From Actinomycetota bacterium (lineage in GTDB: Bacteria > Actinomycetota > Acidimicrobiia > Acidimicrobiales > Poriferisodalaceae): a stretch of 64,000 bases of DNA. The notes beneath the pieces are model-generated. The model had not been told where the DNA came from, did not search any database, and worked only from the letters and a program-made list of their open reading frames with translations. This document shows positions 26,124-35,828 of this stretch, one piece after another (position 1 is the first letter of the stretch; each line of letters begins with the position of its first letter). Location of the stretch: contig JABABU010000037.1 in assembly GCA_014238065.1 (NCBI GenBank), positions 1 through 64,000 of the forward strand, given 5' to 3'. A program made the translations under genes and the position numbers.

Positions 26124-27076
26124 GACAGTGTCTCCAGGAGTGCGCATGACAGCGCCGCCGAGCGTTCGATGTCGGACATGACCGTGTCGGTCACGATGCA
26201 GCGTAGGCCGGTGGCCTCGACGGCATCGCGGTGGTGTTCGTCGACGCTGTCGATCACGAGTGTTGCCGCTATGTCGGCGTAGATCCTCGCCACGCCGACC
26301 ACAGATGCTTCGTGTCCCAGTTCGCGGAGGAGCCGGTCAGCTGGCCCCTTCAATGCTTTCCCTCCGACGATGGGTGAGATGGCGGCGACTCGATCCCGGT
26401 TGTCTATGAGCCGTTGTTTGATGCCATCGACGGCGAGAAGAGGTCCGATCGACACGATGGGGTTGGACGGCGCGATGACGATCGTTTCTGCGTTGTCGAT
26501 GGCGGCGAGCACCCGCGGGGCCGGTGTTGCATCGTCAGCGCCGCGGAACCTGACCGCCGACACGGCGACGTTGTGTTGTCTGGCGACGAAGTAGTCCTGG
26601 AAGTCGATCTCAGTGTTGTCGGTCAGCGTCAGTTTGGTCTCGACTGGTTCATTGGTCACGGGAATGACGTCGACGGCAATACCGAAGGCGCTGGTGATCT
26701 CTCTGGTCACTTCGGTCAGGGTCGCGCCGTCGGCGATTCGCTGGGTCCTGAACATGTGCAGGGCGATGTCTTTGTCACCGAGGCTGAACCATGTCTCGCC
26801 GCCGAGTCGTTCGAGTTCGGCGAGGACCGACCACGACTCGCCGACCCGGCCCCATCCTGTCTCGGGGTTCACCTGATCCGACAAGGTGTAGGTGACCGTG
26901 TCGAGGTCGGGGCTGATGTGGAGCCCGTGAAGGTGGAAGTCGTCGGCGACGTTGACGATCGCGACGCAGCGGCGCGGGTCGTGTACCTCGATCAGTCCTC
27001 TCAGGAACTTGGCGGCGCCGACTCCACCTGCGAGGGTCACGATGTCTCCGGTGGTCATCGAAGCAGTCCTGGTCAC
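26120..27076 (-). CDS. cofD: 2-phospho-L-lactate (or phosphoenolpyruvate) transferase for F420 synthesis
   Basis: A 318-residue enzyme that transfers the phospholactyl-type group onto the deazaflavin FO. The family start is clear in IVTLAGGVGAAKFLRGL, with VNVADDFHLHGLHISPDLDT, ETWFSLGDKDIALHMFRT, VIAPSNPIVSIGPLLAV and ISPIVGGKALKGPADRLL. In mycobacteria the homologue is FbiA. The GTG at 27076 overlaps the stop of the preceding glycosyltransferase (GTGA); an ATG at 27058 is the alternative and lies closer to the conserved motif. No deazaflavin synthase (fbiC, cofG/H) or cofC is in the window. Confidence 0.95.
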   Translation of the reverse strand: MTRTASMTTGDIVTLAGGVGAAKFLRGLIEVHDPRRCVAIVNVADDFHLHGLHISPDLDTVTYTLSDQVNPETGWGRVGESWSVLAELERLGGETWFSLGDKDIALHMFRTQRIADGATLTEVTREITSAFGIAVDVIPVTNEPVETKLTLTDNTEIDFQDYFVARQHNVAVSAVRFRGADDATPAPRVLAAIDNAETIVIAPSNPIVSIGPLLAVDGIKQRLIDNRDRVAAISPIVGGKALKGPADRLLRELGHEASVVGVARIYADIAATLVIDSVDEHHRDAVEATGLRCIVTDTVMSDIERSAALSCALLETLS

Positions 27077-28260
27077 TTCCTGTGGGCGAGCATCGATCGG
27101 CAGAATCCGACATACCGGTCGATCACAGCTTCCCAGGAGAACGTCGCGACCGTGTAGTTCAGGCCATTGAGCGCCAAGGCGTCTCGGAGGGCTGTGTCGC
27201 GTACCAGACGATCGAGTGCGACTTCGAAGCTCGGGTAATCGTCAAACCACAACCCACCTTGTCCTCTCGAAGCGTGCTCGACTGTCGCTCCGCACTTGGC
27301 GTTGACCAACACGGGCGTTCCCGCGACCCATGACTCGAGGATGACCATCGAGAAGGACTCCATCGCCGACGGCGAGATGCTGACCAGAGCGCCGGCGACG
27401 AGGGCATGTTTGGTGGCTTCATCCACTCGGTCGGTCACGATGATGTCCGGATGTGGGTCGAGTTGTTCGCTGGCGGGTCCGACGAAAACAAGGGCGAGGT
27501 CGCCGTTTCTTCGAAGTGCGTACTCGCGGAAGAAACCGTCGAGCGCTCTCGCTCCCTTGCCGTTCTCGACTCTGCCGACACAGACCACGTACGGTCGATC
27601 GCCGATGCCGAACGTTTCGCGAACTGTGGTGATGTCGCCTGTGGTGTCTGGTTCGTCGATGCCGAGTCCGAGGGTGATCTTCGGTTTGTGGCTCACCGGG
27701 AACAGCGATTCTGCGAGATCCCGTTCGGCATCGGTGTAGTACGACAGGCCTCCTGCCGCCGCGTACATGTGCTGCATCACGTCGAGGTGAAGCGCCGGTT
27801 CGTCATGTGCAGCGCCGTGCAAGATCGACCGATCACCGAGCATCGGAACGCCACGCACCGCCGGATAGAACAGATACGGGCTGAAGGCAACGAGTTCCGC
27901 ATCGCTCGACGCTGCTGCTTCGAGCATGTCGGGACACAGCGGGCCTTGACGGTCGATGAAAAGTTGCTGTCCGGTGTCGTCGACGGTCGTCGGCGAGATT
28001 TCGACTCGCCCGGCAATGAGGCCCCACTCGGGGTCTCTGCCTGCTGACGATGCGTACCTGTGCACCGTTACGCCATCGACGACGGTTGTTCCAGGATCGA
28101 TGACGTCTTCCCACGTGAGGGCAGACTCGCTGCACGTCGTGAACACATCGACGGTCCAACCGTGCCAGGCAACGAGTCGCTCCGCGATCATTCGCATTGC
28201 TTTCTCGGCACCTCCGACCGCTTCGCCGCCGTAACGGGGTACCACGACGCCGAACTTCAT
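27073..28260 (-). CDS. GT4 family glycosyltransferase
   Basis: A 395-residue GT-B enzyme. The acceptor-side loop is VVVPRYGGEAVGGAEKAMRM, the hinge has YVVCVGRVENGKGARALDGF, and the donor motif is MESFSMVILESWVAGTPVLV. Its middle (SILHGAAHDEPALHLDVM) resembles a group of GT4 proteins common in actinobacterial glycan loci. Start and stop both overlap neighbours by 4 bases (ATGA upstream, GTGA into cofD), so its synthesis is coupled to F420 genes. The donor sugar is not known. Confidence 0.9.
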   Translation of the reverse strand: MKFGVVVPRYGGEAVGGAEKAMRMIAERLVAWHGWTVDVFTTCSESALTWEDVIDPGTTVVDGVTVHRYASSAGRDPEWGLIAGRVEISPTTVDDTGQQLFIDRQGPLCPDMLEAAASSDAELVAFSPYLFYPAVRGVPMLGDRSILHGAAHDEPALHLDVMQHMYAAAGGLSYYTDAERDLAESLFPVSHKPKITLGLGIDEPDTTGDITTVRETFGIGDRPYVVCVGRVENGKGARALDGFFREYALRRNGDLALVFVGPASEQLDPHPDIIVTDRVDEATKHALVAGALVSISPSAMESFSMVILESWVAGTPVLVNAKCGATVEHASRGQGGLWFDDYPSFEVALDRLVRDTALRDALALNGLNYTVATFSWEAVIDRYVGFCRSMLAHRK

Positions 28261-29357
28261 CGTGCCTGCCCGGTGGAGCTTGTGAGTTCGTCAGCGAGGT
28301 CGTTGAGCGCTATGTCGAGCGCATCGACCGCGTTGTCGGGCGCCAGTTCGGCGACTCTGGCATGTCCGGCCGCGACAAGGTCCTGTCGGAGCGCATCGTC
28401 GGTGAGCACGCGTTCGATAGCGGTGGCGACCAGAGCCGGGTCCTTGGAGTCGAGCAATATGCCGCCCGAACCAACGGTGCCTGGCACGGCTGCGACCGCG
28501 TAGGCGATGACAGGAATGCCGGCTGCGGCAGCTTCGACCAATGGCATCCCAAAGCCTTCGTGGTCCGACATGCTGCAGAACAGGTCGGCCGACGCGTACT
28601 CGCCTCGGAGCTGATCGTCGCTCACGTCGCCGACGAACGTCACCGAATCAGTGAGGTCGAGGGACTTCACCAAGCGCTCGAGGGAGTTCTGGTAGCTCGG
28701 CGTGGTCACGCTTCCGACCAGTCGGAGCTCTGCGTCAGGCACGCGTGTTCTGACCACTGCGAAGGACTCGATGAGGTCGTGCTGGCCCTTGTTCGGGGTG
28801 ATCCGACCAACGAAGAGCACTCGCGGCCTGCTTGCTGTTGGTCTGGCGGGACTTTGGCTGCTCGCAAACGCGTCGAAGACCACCGGAGCCATTGCTGTTC
28901 GCCGAAAGCCGAGGGCGGCAAGTTCGTCGGCGTTGTGTTGTGATGATCCGATACCGAGGTCGGCCCGTTTGGCGAGTTCCTCGAGTTGGCGACGACCGAG
29001 CGTCAGCGCGCCGATCGACTCTGTCGACCACGGCGACATGAGGTCGATTGGCGTAAGGCCTTGGTGATAGACAACCAGCGGCTCCGATCGGGGTATCAGG
29101 ACGTTGGGCAACGTCGACCCGCTGCCGGTCTGGAAGATGAAGACGTTCCGTTCACCTGCCGCAAGGTGCGTATCGAGCTGTGAGACGTGATGGCACTGGT
29201 CGGCGGTTGCCGGATGGAAGGACTCGACGAAGATCTCCGATTTTCGGCCGCGGGCTCGCTGCGCCTTCACGGTCCGTTCGACATGGCCTCCGATGCCGTC
29301 ACGCGGATACACGGTGGGCACGAAGATGTGAACGCCGTCCCAGCCGAACTCCCTCAT
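28257..29357 (-). CDS. GT4 family glycosyltransferase
   Basis: A 366-residue GT-B enzyme. It has FVPTVYPRDGIGGHVERTVKA near the start, the DLGIGSSQHNADELAALGF transition, RVLFVGRITPNKGQHDLIES, and the donor motif HEGFGMPLVEAAAAGIPVIA. It is clearly related to the next gene upstream (29354-30409): both share ELxALGxRRT, NKxQHxL and SDHEGF patterns, so the pair probably arose by duplication. The ATG at 29357 overlaps the upstream stop by 4 bases and is preferred to one at 29393. Confidence 0.9.
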   Translation of the reverse strand: MREFGWDGVHIFVPTVYPRDGIGGHVERTVKAQRARGRKSEIFVESFHPATADQCHHVSQLDTHLAAGERNVFIFQTGSGSTLPNVLIPRSEPLVVYHQGLTPIDLMSPWSTESIGALTLGRRQLEELAKRADLGIGSSQHNADELAALGFRRTAMAPVVFDAFASSQSPARPTASRPRVLFVGRITPNKGQHDLIESFAVVRTRVPDAELRLVGSVTTPSYQNSLERLVKSLDLTDSVTFVGDVSDDQLRGEYASADLFCSMSDHEGFGMPLVEAAAAGIPVIAYAVAAVPGTVGSGGILLDSKDPALVATAIERVLTDDALRQDLVAAGHARVAELAPDNAVDALDIALNDLADELTSSTGQAR

Positions 29358-30409
29358 GACCCCGGATCCAGGCTCTTGATCAGATGACTCCATGCGTCGC
29401 GGGATTTCGAGAGTTCGAAGTCGGCAGCCCGACGCTTTCCGGCCGTGATCATCTGAGACCGGAGCTCGTCGTCGTCGACAGCGCGCGAAACTGCCGCAGC
29501 GACATGATCGGGACTTTTCGAACTCAGGACGAGTCCGCCTGTACCGACGGTTCCACCAACGGCCGAGGAGTCGTACGCAACGACGGGCACGCCATGGTGC
29601 ATGGCTTCGATGACCGGCACGCAGAATCCCTCGTGGTCCGAGACGCAGACGAAGACATCAGCGGCCGCGTAGTGCTCTGCGAGCTCCGCATCGGTGACGC
29701 CTTCGTGCACGAACACCGCCTCGTCGAGGCCGAGGTCGTCGATGTAGGAGTACAGCGCATCCGCGTAGCTACCGAATGTCCGCGACCCAACGAGGTGGAG
29801 GGTTGCGGCCGGATCGCTCGTTTGGCGCAGAAACAGCAGTGCCGCCACGAGTTCGTGTTGGGCTTTGTTCGGCGCCAGCCGACCAACAAAGAGGAGCCGT
29901 GTGCCGTTCCCCTTCTTGTGGCGCGAGTCGTGCTCGAGTCTTCCCGGCTCGAACATGACGGGAATCGTCGTGGTTCTCCGATATCCGAGAGCTTCGAGTT
30001 CACTGCGGTTGTAGTCGCTGTCAGCGACGGCGACGTCGGTCAATGAGGCATAGCGATGGGTCTGATCTCGTCCGAGAAGAATCTCGGCACCGATTTCCGG
30101 CGCCCATCGTTCGACCAATTCGAGCGGCGTGATGTTGTGGTACACGAGGATCCTGCGGCCCGCACGCTGCTCGAAAGCGTCCCCGGCTGCGCCCCCGATC
30201 GAGTGGTGATAGATGAGCCACGCTTCGTCGTCCGGCATCTGATCGACGGGACTCGCATGTCTCGACAGCTCAGGGTGGATGTGGGTTGCGAAGATACGGC
30301 TCTCGTAGCCCATTTCACGGAGAAGACGTGCCAGTTCGAGCGTGTTGTTGCCGACGGCGTCACGAGGGTTGAAGGTCGGAAGCAGTTGGTGAACAGCTGC
30401 GGTGCTCAC
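29354..30409 (-). CDS. GT4 family glycosyltransferase
   Basis: A 351-residue GT-B enzyme with LLPTFNPRDAVGNNTLELAR near the start, ILVYHNITPLELVERW, DSDYNRSELEALGYRRTTTI, RLLFVGRLAPNKAQHELVAA and the donor motif HEGFCVPVIEAMHHGVPVVA. It closely resembles its downstream neighbour. The start is the GTG at 30409, whose bases overlap the stop of the methyltransferase-like gene; an ATG 90 bases earlier would run through that gene. The phrase TFNPRDAVGN is typical of GT4 enzymes in complex cell-surface loci. Confidence 0.9.
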   Translation of the reverse strand: MSTAAVHQLLPTFNPRDAVGNNTLELARLLREMGYESRIFATHIHPELSRHASPVDQMPDDEAWLIYHHSIGGAAGDAFEQRAGRRILVYHNITPLELVERWAPEIGAEILLGRDQTHRYASLTDVAVADSDYNRSELEALGYRRTTTIPVMFEPGRLEHDSRHKKGNGTRLLFVGRLAPNKAQHELVAALLFLRQTSDPAATLHLVGSRTFGSYADALYSYIDDLGLDEAVFVHEGVTDAELAEHYAAADVFVCVSDHEGFCVPVIEAMHHGVPVVAYDSSAVGGTVGTGGLVLSSKSPDHVAAAVSRAVDDDELRSQMITAGKRRAADFELSKSRDAWSHLIKSLDPGS

Positions 30410-31404
30410 GACGCAGAAGCAACGATGATTCGTTGCGAGTCGACCACGGCTTCGAGCCGTGGCGCTCGAGCGCCGAAGTGCTCCAGCAGATGGAGCCATG
30501 TGTCGGTCGAGAAGGGTTGGGCAACGGCGAGGTCAGCGCGTACTGGGCCGACGGTGGACACCCATGCGTCGCGTTCGATGGTGACCACGATGATCCGAGC
30601 GCCTGGAGCGACACGGTCGCACAGCAGGCGGACGGCCTCGACTCGGGCAGCAGTCGGGGCAGCGTCAGCGATTCCGACCAGCACGGCGCCACCGAGCGTT
30701 GCCGAGTTGACCGAACGGAGGTGGCTGAGTGGGTCTTCGGCTCTGATCTCGATGTCGAGACCGCCCCCGCCGGCCGGCGACACCCCGTAGGCGTCGAGGC
30801 CGCTGTCGACCAGGGTTGAGACGAGGGTCTCTTCACTGTCGCCGAGCACGACGATGCGACCGTCGTGGGGTGAAAGCAGGCTACGGATCTCTGCGGCTGT
30901 GGTGTTGTTTATCGCTGATGTCGGGATGCTCTTGAGTACCGCTTCTGTCTCGCCGATCACCTCGGCTGCGTGCTCGAGATCGCTGATCCTTTGTTCGAGA
31001 TCGCGCGTTGACTCGGCCAGCATCCGCAGCGGCCGCGTCGTCTGGATGCCGAACGCAGTGATCTGGCGGACAATGTGAAGGTGGTACCAGCTCGTCGTCT
31101 TCTTGATGAGTTTCTTGATGAAGGTGGCGCTACGGCGCGACGATTCGAGAGGAGGGTCGATGTTCACGAACGCTGAAGATTCGACTGCTCTGATTGCACC
31201 GTCGATGCCGGTTCGCCGGAAGGTCAGCGGCGCGAATCGGTCGAACTCTGCGTCGAGGCGTTCGAGCAATTCGGGCGGATATTCCCCGCTCCTGCGTCGC
31301 CGCTCGGTCTCGGTTTCGATCTCGACCACGATGTGGGCGAAGCCCTGTTCGCCTGAGGTCATAGCTTGAGGTTCTTCGTCCCCTGGTGAGGATGTATCCG
31401 TCAT
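30406..31404 (-). CDS. Coiled-coil protein with degenerate methyltransferase-like domain
   Basis: A 332-residue protein. Residues 20-75 are charged (ETETERRRRSGEYPPELLER). A basic amphipathic stretch near residues 90-125 (FIKKLIKKTTSWYHLHIVRQ) could touch the membrane, and a short coiled coil follows (TRDLEQRISDLEHA). From about residue 180 the sequence follows a Rossmann methyltransferase layout (GRIVVLGDSEETLVSTLVDS, then AYGVSPAGG, then LCDRVAPGARIIVV), but the Gly-rich loop DxGxGxG and the acidic ribose-binding residue are not there. Catalysis is therefore doubtful. First gene of the coupled minus-strand run; the N-terminal pattern recurs in proteins of GT4 clusters. Confidence 0.7.
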   Translation of the reverse strand: MTDTSSPGDEEPQAMTSGEQGFAHIVVEIETETERRRRSGEYPPELLERLDAEFDRFAPLTFRRTGIDGAIRAVESSAFVNIDPPLESSRRSATFIKKLIKKTTSWYHLHIVRQITAFGIQTTRPLRMLAESTRDLEQRISDLEHAAEVIGETEAVLKSIPTSAINNTTAAEIRSLLSPHDGRIVVLGDSEETLVSTLVDSGLDAYGVSPAGGGGLDIEIRAEDPLSHLRSVNSATLGGAVLVGIADAAPTAARVEAVRLLCDRVAPGARIIVVTIERDAWVSTVGPVRADLAVAQPFSTDTWLHLLEHFGARAPRLEAVVDSQRIIVASAS

Positions 31405-31535
31405 GTGTGGCCTCTGTACCCTCGTGGATCGCGCTGCGTGGCGAAACGGGCAAGCGTAGTTCGGTCGGGTGTTCGTTCAGTGGTACCTGACCGCGGCTGT
31501 GGATAGTGGTCAAAGCTGCGAGTACGGTCGCTGCG

Positions 31536-32603
31536 GTGCGAGTGGCCCTTGATGTGACGCCTCTGCTTGGCGCTGGCTCTGGAGTCGCTGCGGTGGTGGA
31601 TGGATTGCTTCGCTCACTCGCGTCGAGCAACGATCCGCCAGAGATCGTCCCGTGGACGATGAGCGGTCGTAACCGCGGCGATGGTGGAGTCGGGGCCACG
31701 CCTCTTGCCTTACCTGCCGCCATCGCTCGGCCGGTGTGGCGGCTGACCGGCCGGTCACGGGTCGACAAACGGCTCGGCTTTCCGGACGTCATCCACGGAA
31801 CGAACTACGTCGTACCGCCGTCGACAGCAGCAACCGTCGTCTCGGTTTACGACCTCTCGTTCATCCACGAGGCCGCGTCAACTGCCCGATCGGTGAAACA
31901 CTTCGACTCGGCCATCCGCGCTGCGGTGCGCCGCGGCGCGGTGGTTCACACGACAGCGCACGTGATCGGGCGCGAGCTCGAGGAGCGCTACGACACAGAG
32001 GTCGTTGTGATCGCCCCTGGTATCGAGGCACGCAGACCAAGGCAACTCGTTGCAGGCTCCAGGTACATCGCTGGCGTCGGAACTGCGATGAAGCGGAAAA
32101 ACTTTCCCCTGCTCATCGAGGCATTCGCCGAACTCGCAGCCGATCGAAACGATGTCGAGCTGAAGCTAGCCGGAGCACCTGGACCTGACAGCGAGGCCAT
32201 CGAAGCAGCTCTCGCGTCGCTCCCTCCCGGACTCCGCGCCAGGGCGGTTCATCTTGGCAGAATCGGAGACGACGAGCTCGCTGCTCTCGTGGATGGGGCA
32301 GCAGTACTCGCGCATCCGAGCCGCTACGAGGGCTTCGGTCTGCCGATTCTCGAGGCTATGAGCGCGGGTGTTCCCGTGGTTGCTGCCGATGCGGGAGCAG
32401 CAGCCGAAGTGGCCGCCGATGCAGGGCTTCTTGTCGCGGTCGATGACGCCCAGGCCCTCGCTGCCGGCTTGGCGAAGGTGCTGGACGACGAAGGGCTCGC
32501 CGCGAGCATGGCCGTTTCTGGCATCCGACGTGCTGGTGAGTTTACCTGGGCCGGTGCCGCCGAGCAGATGATGAAGCTGTACACCGATCTCGTTTCCCGC
32601 TGA
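31536..32603 (+). CDS. GT4 family glycosyltransferase
   Basis: A 355-residue GT-B enzyme opening with [21 protein letters not shown], a start typical of mannosyltransferase-like GT4 proteins. It contains [45 protein letters not shown] and the donor motif [20 protein letters not shown]. The GTG at 31536 matches the family start; a GTG at 31506 is also in frame. It is divergent from the run starting at 31404, with about 130 bases between, so promoters for both directions should lie there. Confidence 0.9.
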   Translation: MRVALDVTPLLGAGSGVAAVVDGLLRSLASSNDPPEIVPWTMSGRNRGDGGVGATPLALPAAIARPVWRLTGRSRVDKRLGFPDVIHGTNYVVPPSTAATVVSVYDLSFIHEAASTARSVKHFDSAIRAAVRRGAVVHTTAHVIGRELEERYDTEVVVIAPGIEARRPRQLVAGSRYIAGVGTAMKRKNFPLLIEAFAELAADRNDVELKLAGAPGPDSEAIEAALASLPPGLRARAVHLGRIGDDELAALVDGAAVLAHPSRYEGFGLPILEAMSAGVPVVAADAGAAAEVAADAGLLVAVDDAQALAAGLAKVLDDEGLAASMAVSGIRRAGEFTWAGAAEQMMKLYTDLVSR

Positions 32604-32709
32604 AATTCGGGTCGTCGGTGTCGTCGACGGGATGGATTGGCCCGATTCGGAGGCCAGTGGCACCTACCATCGGATCACCCCCGAACCCCCGACTTTCAAG
32701 AGGTGTTGT

Positions 32710-33690
32710 GTGCCCTCCGCTTTGATCACCGGTATCACCGGCCAGGACGGCCAGTATTTGGCCGAGTACCTGCATTCGATTGACTACAAGGTCTACGGAC
32801 TGGTCAAAGGCCAGTCGAACCCGAAGGCCGCTTTGATTCAGCGCGACCTTCCGTTCGTCGAGATCGTGTCCGGCGACCTTCAGGATCTTCCTTCCCTGAT
32901 TGCTGCGCTCGAGTACACCCAACCGGACGAGGTCTACAACCTCGGTGCGATCAGCTTCGTCGCTCTGTCGTTCAAGCAGGCGGAACTCACCGCGAACGTG
33001 ACTGGTCTCGGAGTCTTGCGGATGCTCGAGGCCATTCGTCTCGTCGGGGGAAGAGGAAATCCGATCCGGTTCTACCAAGCGTCGAGCTCTGAGATGTTCG
33101 GCAAGGTCCGCGAGACGCCTCAGACAGAGCTGACGCCGTTCTACCCACGAAGTCCCTATGGCACCGCCAAGGTGTTCGGCCATCACACCACGGTGAACTA
33201 TCGCGAGTCCTACGACATGTACGCATGTTCCGGGATTCTCTTCAATCACGAGTCACCGCGTCGAGGCATCGAGTTCGTGACCCGCAAAGTGACGAACGCG
33301 GTCGCCAGGATCAAGCTCGGTCTGCAGCCCGATCTCGTCCTGGGCGACATGTCTCCGAAGCGGGACTGGGGATTTGCGGGCGACTATGTCAAGGCCATGT
33401 GGGCCATGCTGCAGCAGGACGATCCTGACGACTACGTCATCGCCACGGGCGAAACACATTCGGTTCGCGAGATGGTCGAACTGTCGTTCAATGCCGCAGG
33501 GCTCGACAATTGGGAGAGCTACATCCGCCATGACGAGCGCTTCATGCGTCCGGCAGAGGTCGACCTCCTCGTGGGTGACAGCTCGAAGGCGAACGAGAAG
33601 CTCGGCTGGTCACCTGACGTTCGTTTCGAGGAACTGATCAGGATGATGGTCGAGAACGACATAGAGGTCGAGAGCGATCTCCTCACCTGA
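32710..33690 (+). CDS. gmd: GDP-mannose 4,6-dehydratase
   Basis: A 326-residue SDR that turns GDP-mannose into GDP-4-keto-6-deoxymannose. Diagnostic motifs are [59 protein letters not shown] (catalytic Tyr and Lys) and [19 protein letters not shown]. The GTG at 32710 lies right at the family start; an ATG 78 bases upstream gives a Pro-rich extension unlike the family. No GDP-fucose synthase or GDP-rhamnose reductase is clearly next to it, so the final deoxysugar is open. The SDR at 20355 is one possible partner. Confidence 0.95.
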   Translation: MPSALITGITGQDGQYLAEYLHSIDYKVYGLVKGQSNPKAALIQRDLPFVEIVSGDLQDLPSLIAALEYTQPDEVYNLGAISFVALSFKQAELTANVTGLGVLRMLEAIRLVGGRGNPIRFYQASSSEMFGKVRETPQTELTPFYPRSPYGTAKVFGHHTTVNYRESYDMYACSGILFNHESPRRGIEFVTRKVTNAVARIKLGLQPDLVLGDMSPKRDWGFAGDYVKAMWAMLQQDDPDDYVIATGETHSVREMVELSFNAAGLDNWESYIRHDERFMRPAEVDLLVGDSSKANEKLGWSPDVRFEELIRMMVENDIEVESDLLT

Positions 33691-33805
33691 CCTGTCGAAG
33701 CGTCGGCTTCTGATGCGCGACCGGGTATCACCGTTTTGGGTCGCCGTTTCGTTACTCTCGGTGGTTGTGGACTGACGGGCGGAGCAACCCGAACGGACTG
33801 CACCT

Positions 33806-35767
33806 GTGAGTCGACAACAGAGACAACGCTTCCGCCGACTGGCGTGGCGCGCCACGGTGGCTTCCACCGCTTCGGCGTTGCTGGCAGTGGTCTTCATCGA
33901 TCCCGCCGCGGCGCAGACCGTCCCTGAGACAAGTGCGCCCGAGACGACGATCTCGGACCCTGAGGCGACCACCGCCGTCGAGTCAACCGGTGATGTCCCA
34001 ACGGGAACCACGACGCCATCGACGCCGGCCGTACTGGTGGTGCCGAGCACGATATTGCCACCCCCGGTGTCCACTCCACCACAGACAACGTTGGCAGCGC
34101 CGGAAGAATCGGCACCACCAGCGTCGACGCCAGGTACCACTGAGGTCACCTCAGCCTCGACGACCACGCCAGCGACGACCACGAGTGCACCGCCTCCGGT
34201 ACTGACGGTGTTGAGCGGTCCCGACCCGTGCCTCACCGGATGTGATCTCGGAACAGGTCTGATCTTTCGACAGTGGCACCTCGAGCCGCTAGGTGTCACC
34301 ACGCCACCTTCAATCTCCGCCGAAGGCGCTCTGATAGCGGTTGTCGACGGAGGAATTCGACTCGATCATCCAGACCTGATCGGCAATGTCCGACGGCCTG
34401 CCTGTGCGCCAGGTGTCAACTCGGACCTGCACCTCGAACACGGCACCAACGTGGCCGGACTGATCGCCCCGATCTCCTTCGACGCAGCCGGCCTCGGGCC
34501 GGCCGTACCTGGCATCACCATCCTCGACATTCCGATCGTTGGCTTCGACGGCGAAGGTCGCACCATCGCTTCTGCAGCTGTCGTCGCAGCAGGGGTTCGG
34601 TGTGCAGTGGCCGAGGGCGCCGACGTCATCAACCTCTCGATCACCGGCTCGTGTGCCGACGCCGACGAACTGCAAGCGGCAATAGCGGAGGCGGAGCTGG
34701 CCGGCGCGGTCGTGGTCGCTGCTGCAGGAAACGCGAGCTTGTTGGCGCCTCCTTGTCCTGCTGCCTTCGACACCGTTCTCAGCGCTGGTGCAACGTCGGA
34801 AGCCGGAGACGTCGCCATCGGGACGCAGTGGGCCGATGTGATGCTCCCAGGCATCGAGCTGATGACGGCCAGTGCGAGCGACTCTCGGCCGAGAACTCTC
34901 GTTACGGGCACGTCGTTCGCGGCCCCGCTGCTTTCAGCGACGATCGCTGCGCTCATCACTGAACACCCCGGCTGGACACCAGCCCGGGTCAGGGCGCGCG
35001 TCATCGCAACAGCCATCGACGATGTCCCATGGTTGCCTGACCTGATGAGCGCCAAACCAGGTGTCGTTGCCGTGACTCGCGATGGGGTAGTCACCTCTCT
35101 CGGCGATGCTGCTGTTGCCACTCGATTACCGACCTCTCAGGCAGTCGACCTCGTTGTGGGGCCATGTTCGGAGTTGTGGGTGGCGGCGGCCGACGGAGGG
35201 GTGTTCACCTCTGGAGGTGCTGCATTTCACGGTTCGCTCGGCGGAGTCGACCTCGCTGCCCCTGTAGTGGCGATCGCGACATCCGACGACGGGTATTGGC
35301 TGTTCGCGGCCGATGGTGGCGTGTTCACCTTCGGGACAGCGCAGTTCCACGGATCTCTCGGCGCGATAGCAATTTCCTCACCGATCGTCGACGCAGCCGT
35401 CACGTCGAGTGGGGCTGGCTACTGGCTTCTCGGCGCCGACGGTCAGGTCTACACCTTCGGTGACGCGGAACGGGCAGGAGCGATCATCGACTCGGCCCAG
35501 AACATGGTCGCGATCGAGCGCGTCGACGGCGGTTACGTGTTGTTCCGGTCCGATGGAAGAGTGGTCAGGCTCGGTAGCCGACTGCAGGGTTGGAACGTCG
35601 ATGTGGCTGGATCCGTAATCGGTGGATACATGGACAGCGGAGCGCCTTTCGTCTTCACGGCCGGGGGCGAGGTCAGGAGTGCCGCAGATGCTTCTAGGCT
35701 TGCCGGGTCGCCGATGGTGGCAGCGGCGCAGACCCGAGACGACATTGAATGTTCAGACCAGCAGTGA
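33806..35767 (+). CDS. Secreted subtilisin-like (S8) serine protease with C-terminal propeller-like repeats
   Basis: A 653-residue exported protease. A signal peptide (basic start, hydrophobic residues 18-31, likely cut near AAAQ at 37) is followed by a Thr/Pro/Ser-rich linker to about residue 135. The S8 domain has Asp181 in AVVDGGIRLDHPD, His212 in LEHGTNVAGLIAP, the oxyanion Asn309 in VAAAGNAS, and Ser370 in GTSFAAPLL, so the triad is complete. Residues of about 450-640 form about five repeats of 38-42 residues (GYWLFAADGGVFTFGTAQFHGSLG). The next gene ends in the same repeat type. Start GTG 33806. It may process surface proteins; the target is unknown. Confidence 0.9.
   Translation: MSRQQRQRFRRLAWRATVASTASALLAVVFIDPAAAQTVPETSAPETTISDPEATTAVESTGDVPTGTTTPSTPAVLVVPSTILPPPVSTPPQTTLAAPEESAPPASTPGTTEVTSASTTTPATTTSAPPPVLTVLSGPDPCLTGCDLGTGLIFRQWHLEPLGVTTPPSISAEGALIAVVDGGIRLDHPDLIGNVRRPACAPGVNSDLHLEHGTNVAGLIAPISFDAAGLGPAVPGITILDIPIVGFDGEGRTIASAAVVAAGVRCAVAEGADVINLSITGSCADADELQAAIAEAELAGAVVVAAAGNASLLAPPCPAAFDTVLSAGATSEAGDVAIGTQWADVMLPGIELMTASASDSRPRTLVTGTSFAAPLLSATIAALITEHPGWTPARVRARVIATAIDDVPWLPDLMSAKPGVVAVTRDGVVTSLGDAAVATRLPTSQAVDLVVGPCSELWVAAADGGVFTSGGAAFHGSLGGVDLAAPVVAIATSDDGYWLFAADGGVFTFGTAQFHGSLGAIAISSPIVDAAVTSSGAGYWLLGADGQVYTFGDAERAGAIIDSAQNMVAIERVDGGYVLFRSDGRVVRLGSRLQGWNVDVAGSVIGGYMDSGAPFVFTAGGEVRSAADASRLAGSPMVAAAQTRDDIECSDQQ
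35144..35760 (+). repeat. About five tandem coding repeats in the S8 protease, 38-42 codons each
   Basis: Units begin near residues 456, 496, 538 and 576, with a degenerate fifth. The consensus core is xYWLxAADGGVFTFGxAxFHGS. They are less regular than those of the neighbouring SpoIID-domain gene and would fit blades of a beta-propeller-like fold. Confidence 0.8.
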
Positions 35768-35828
35768 TTCACGCCGATCACATAGACACCCGTCGAATGT
35801 GTGACGCCTGAGACCAACACGATTGCCA

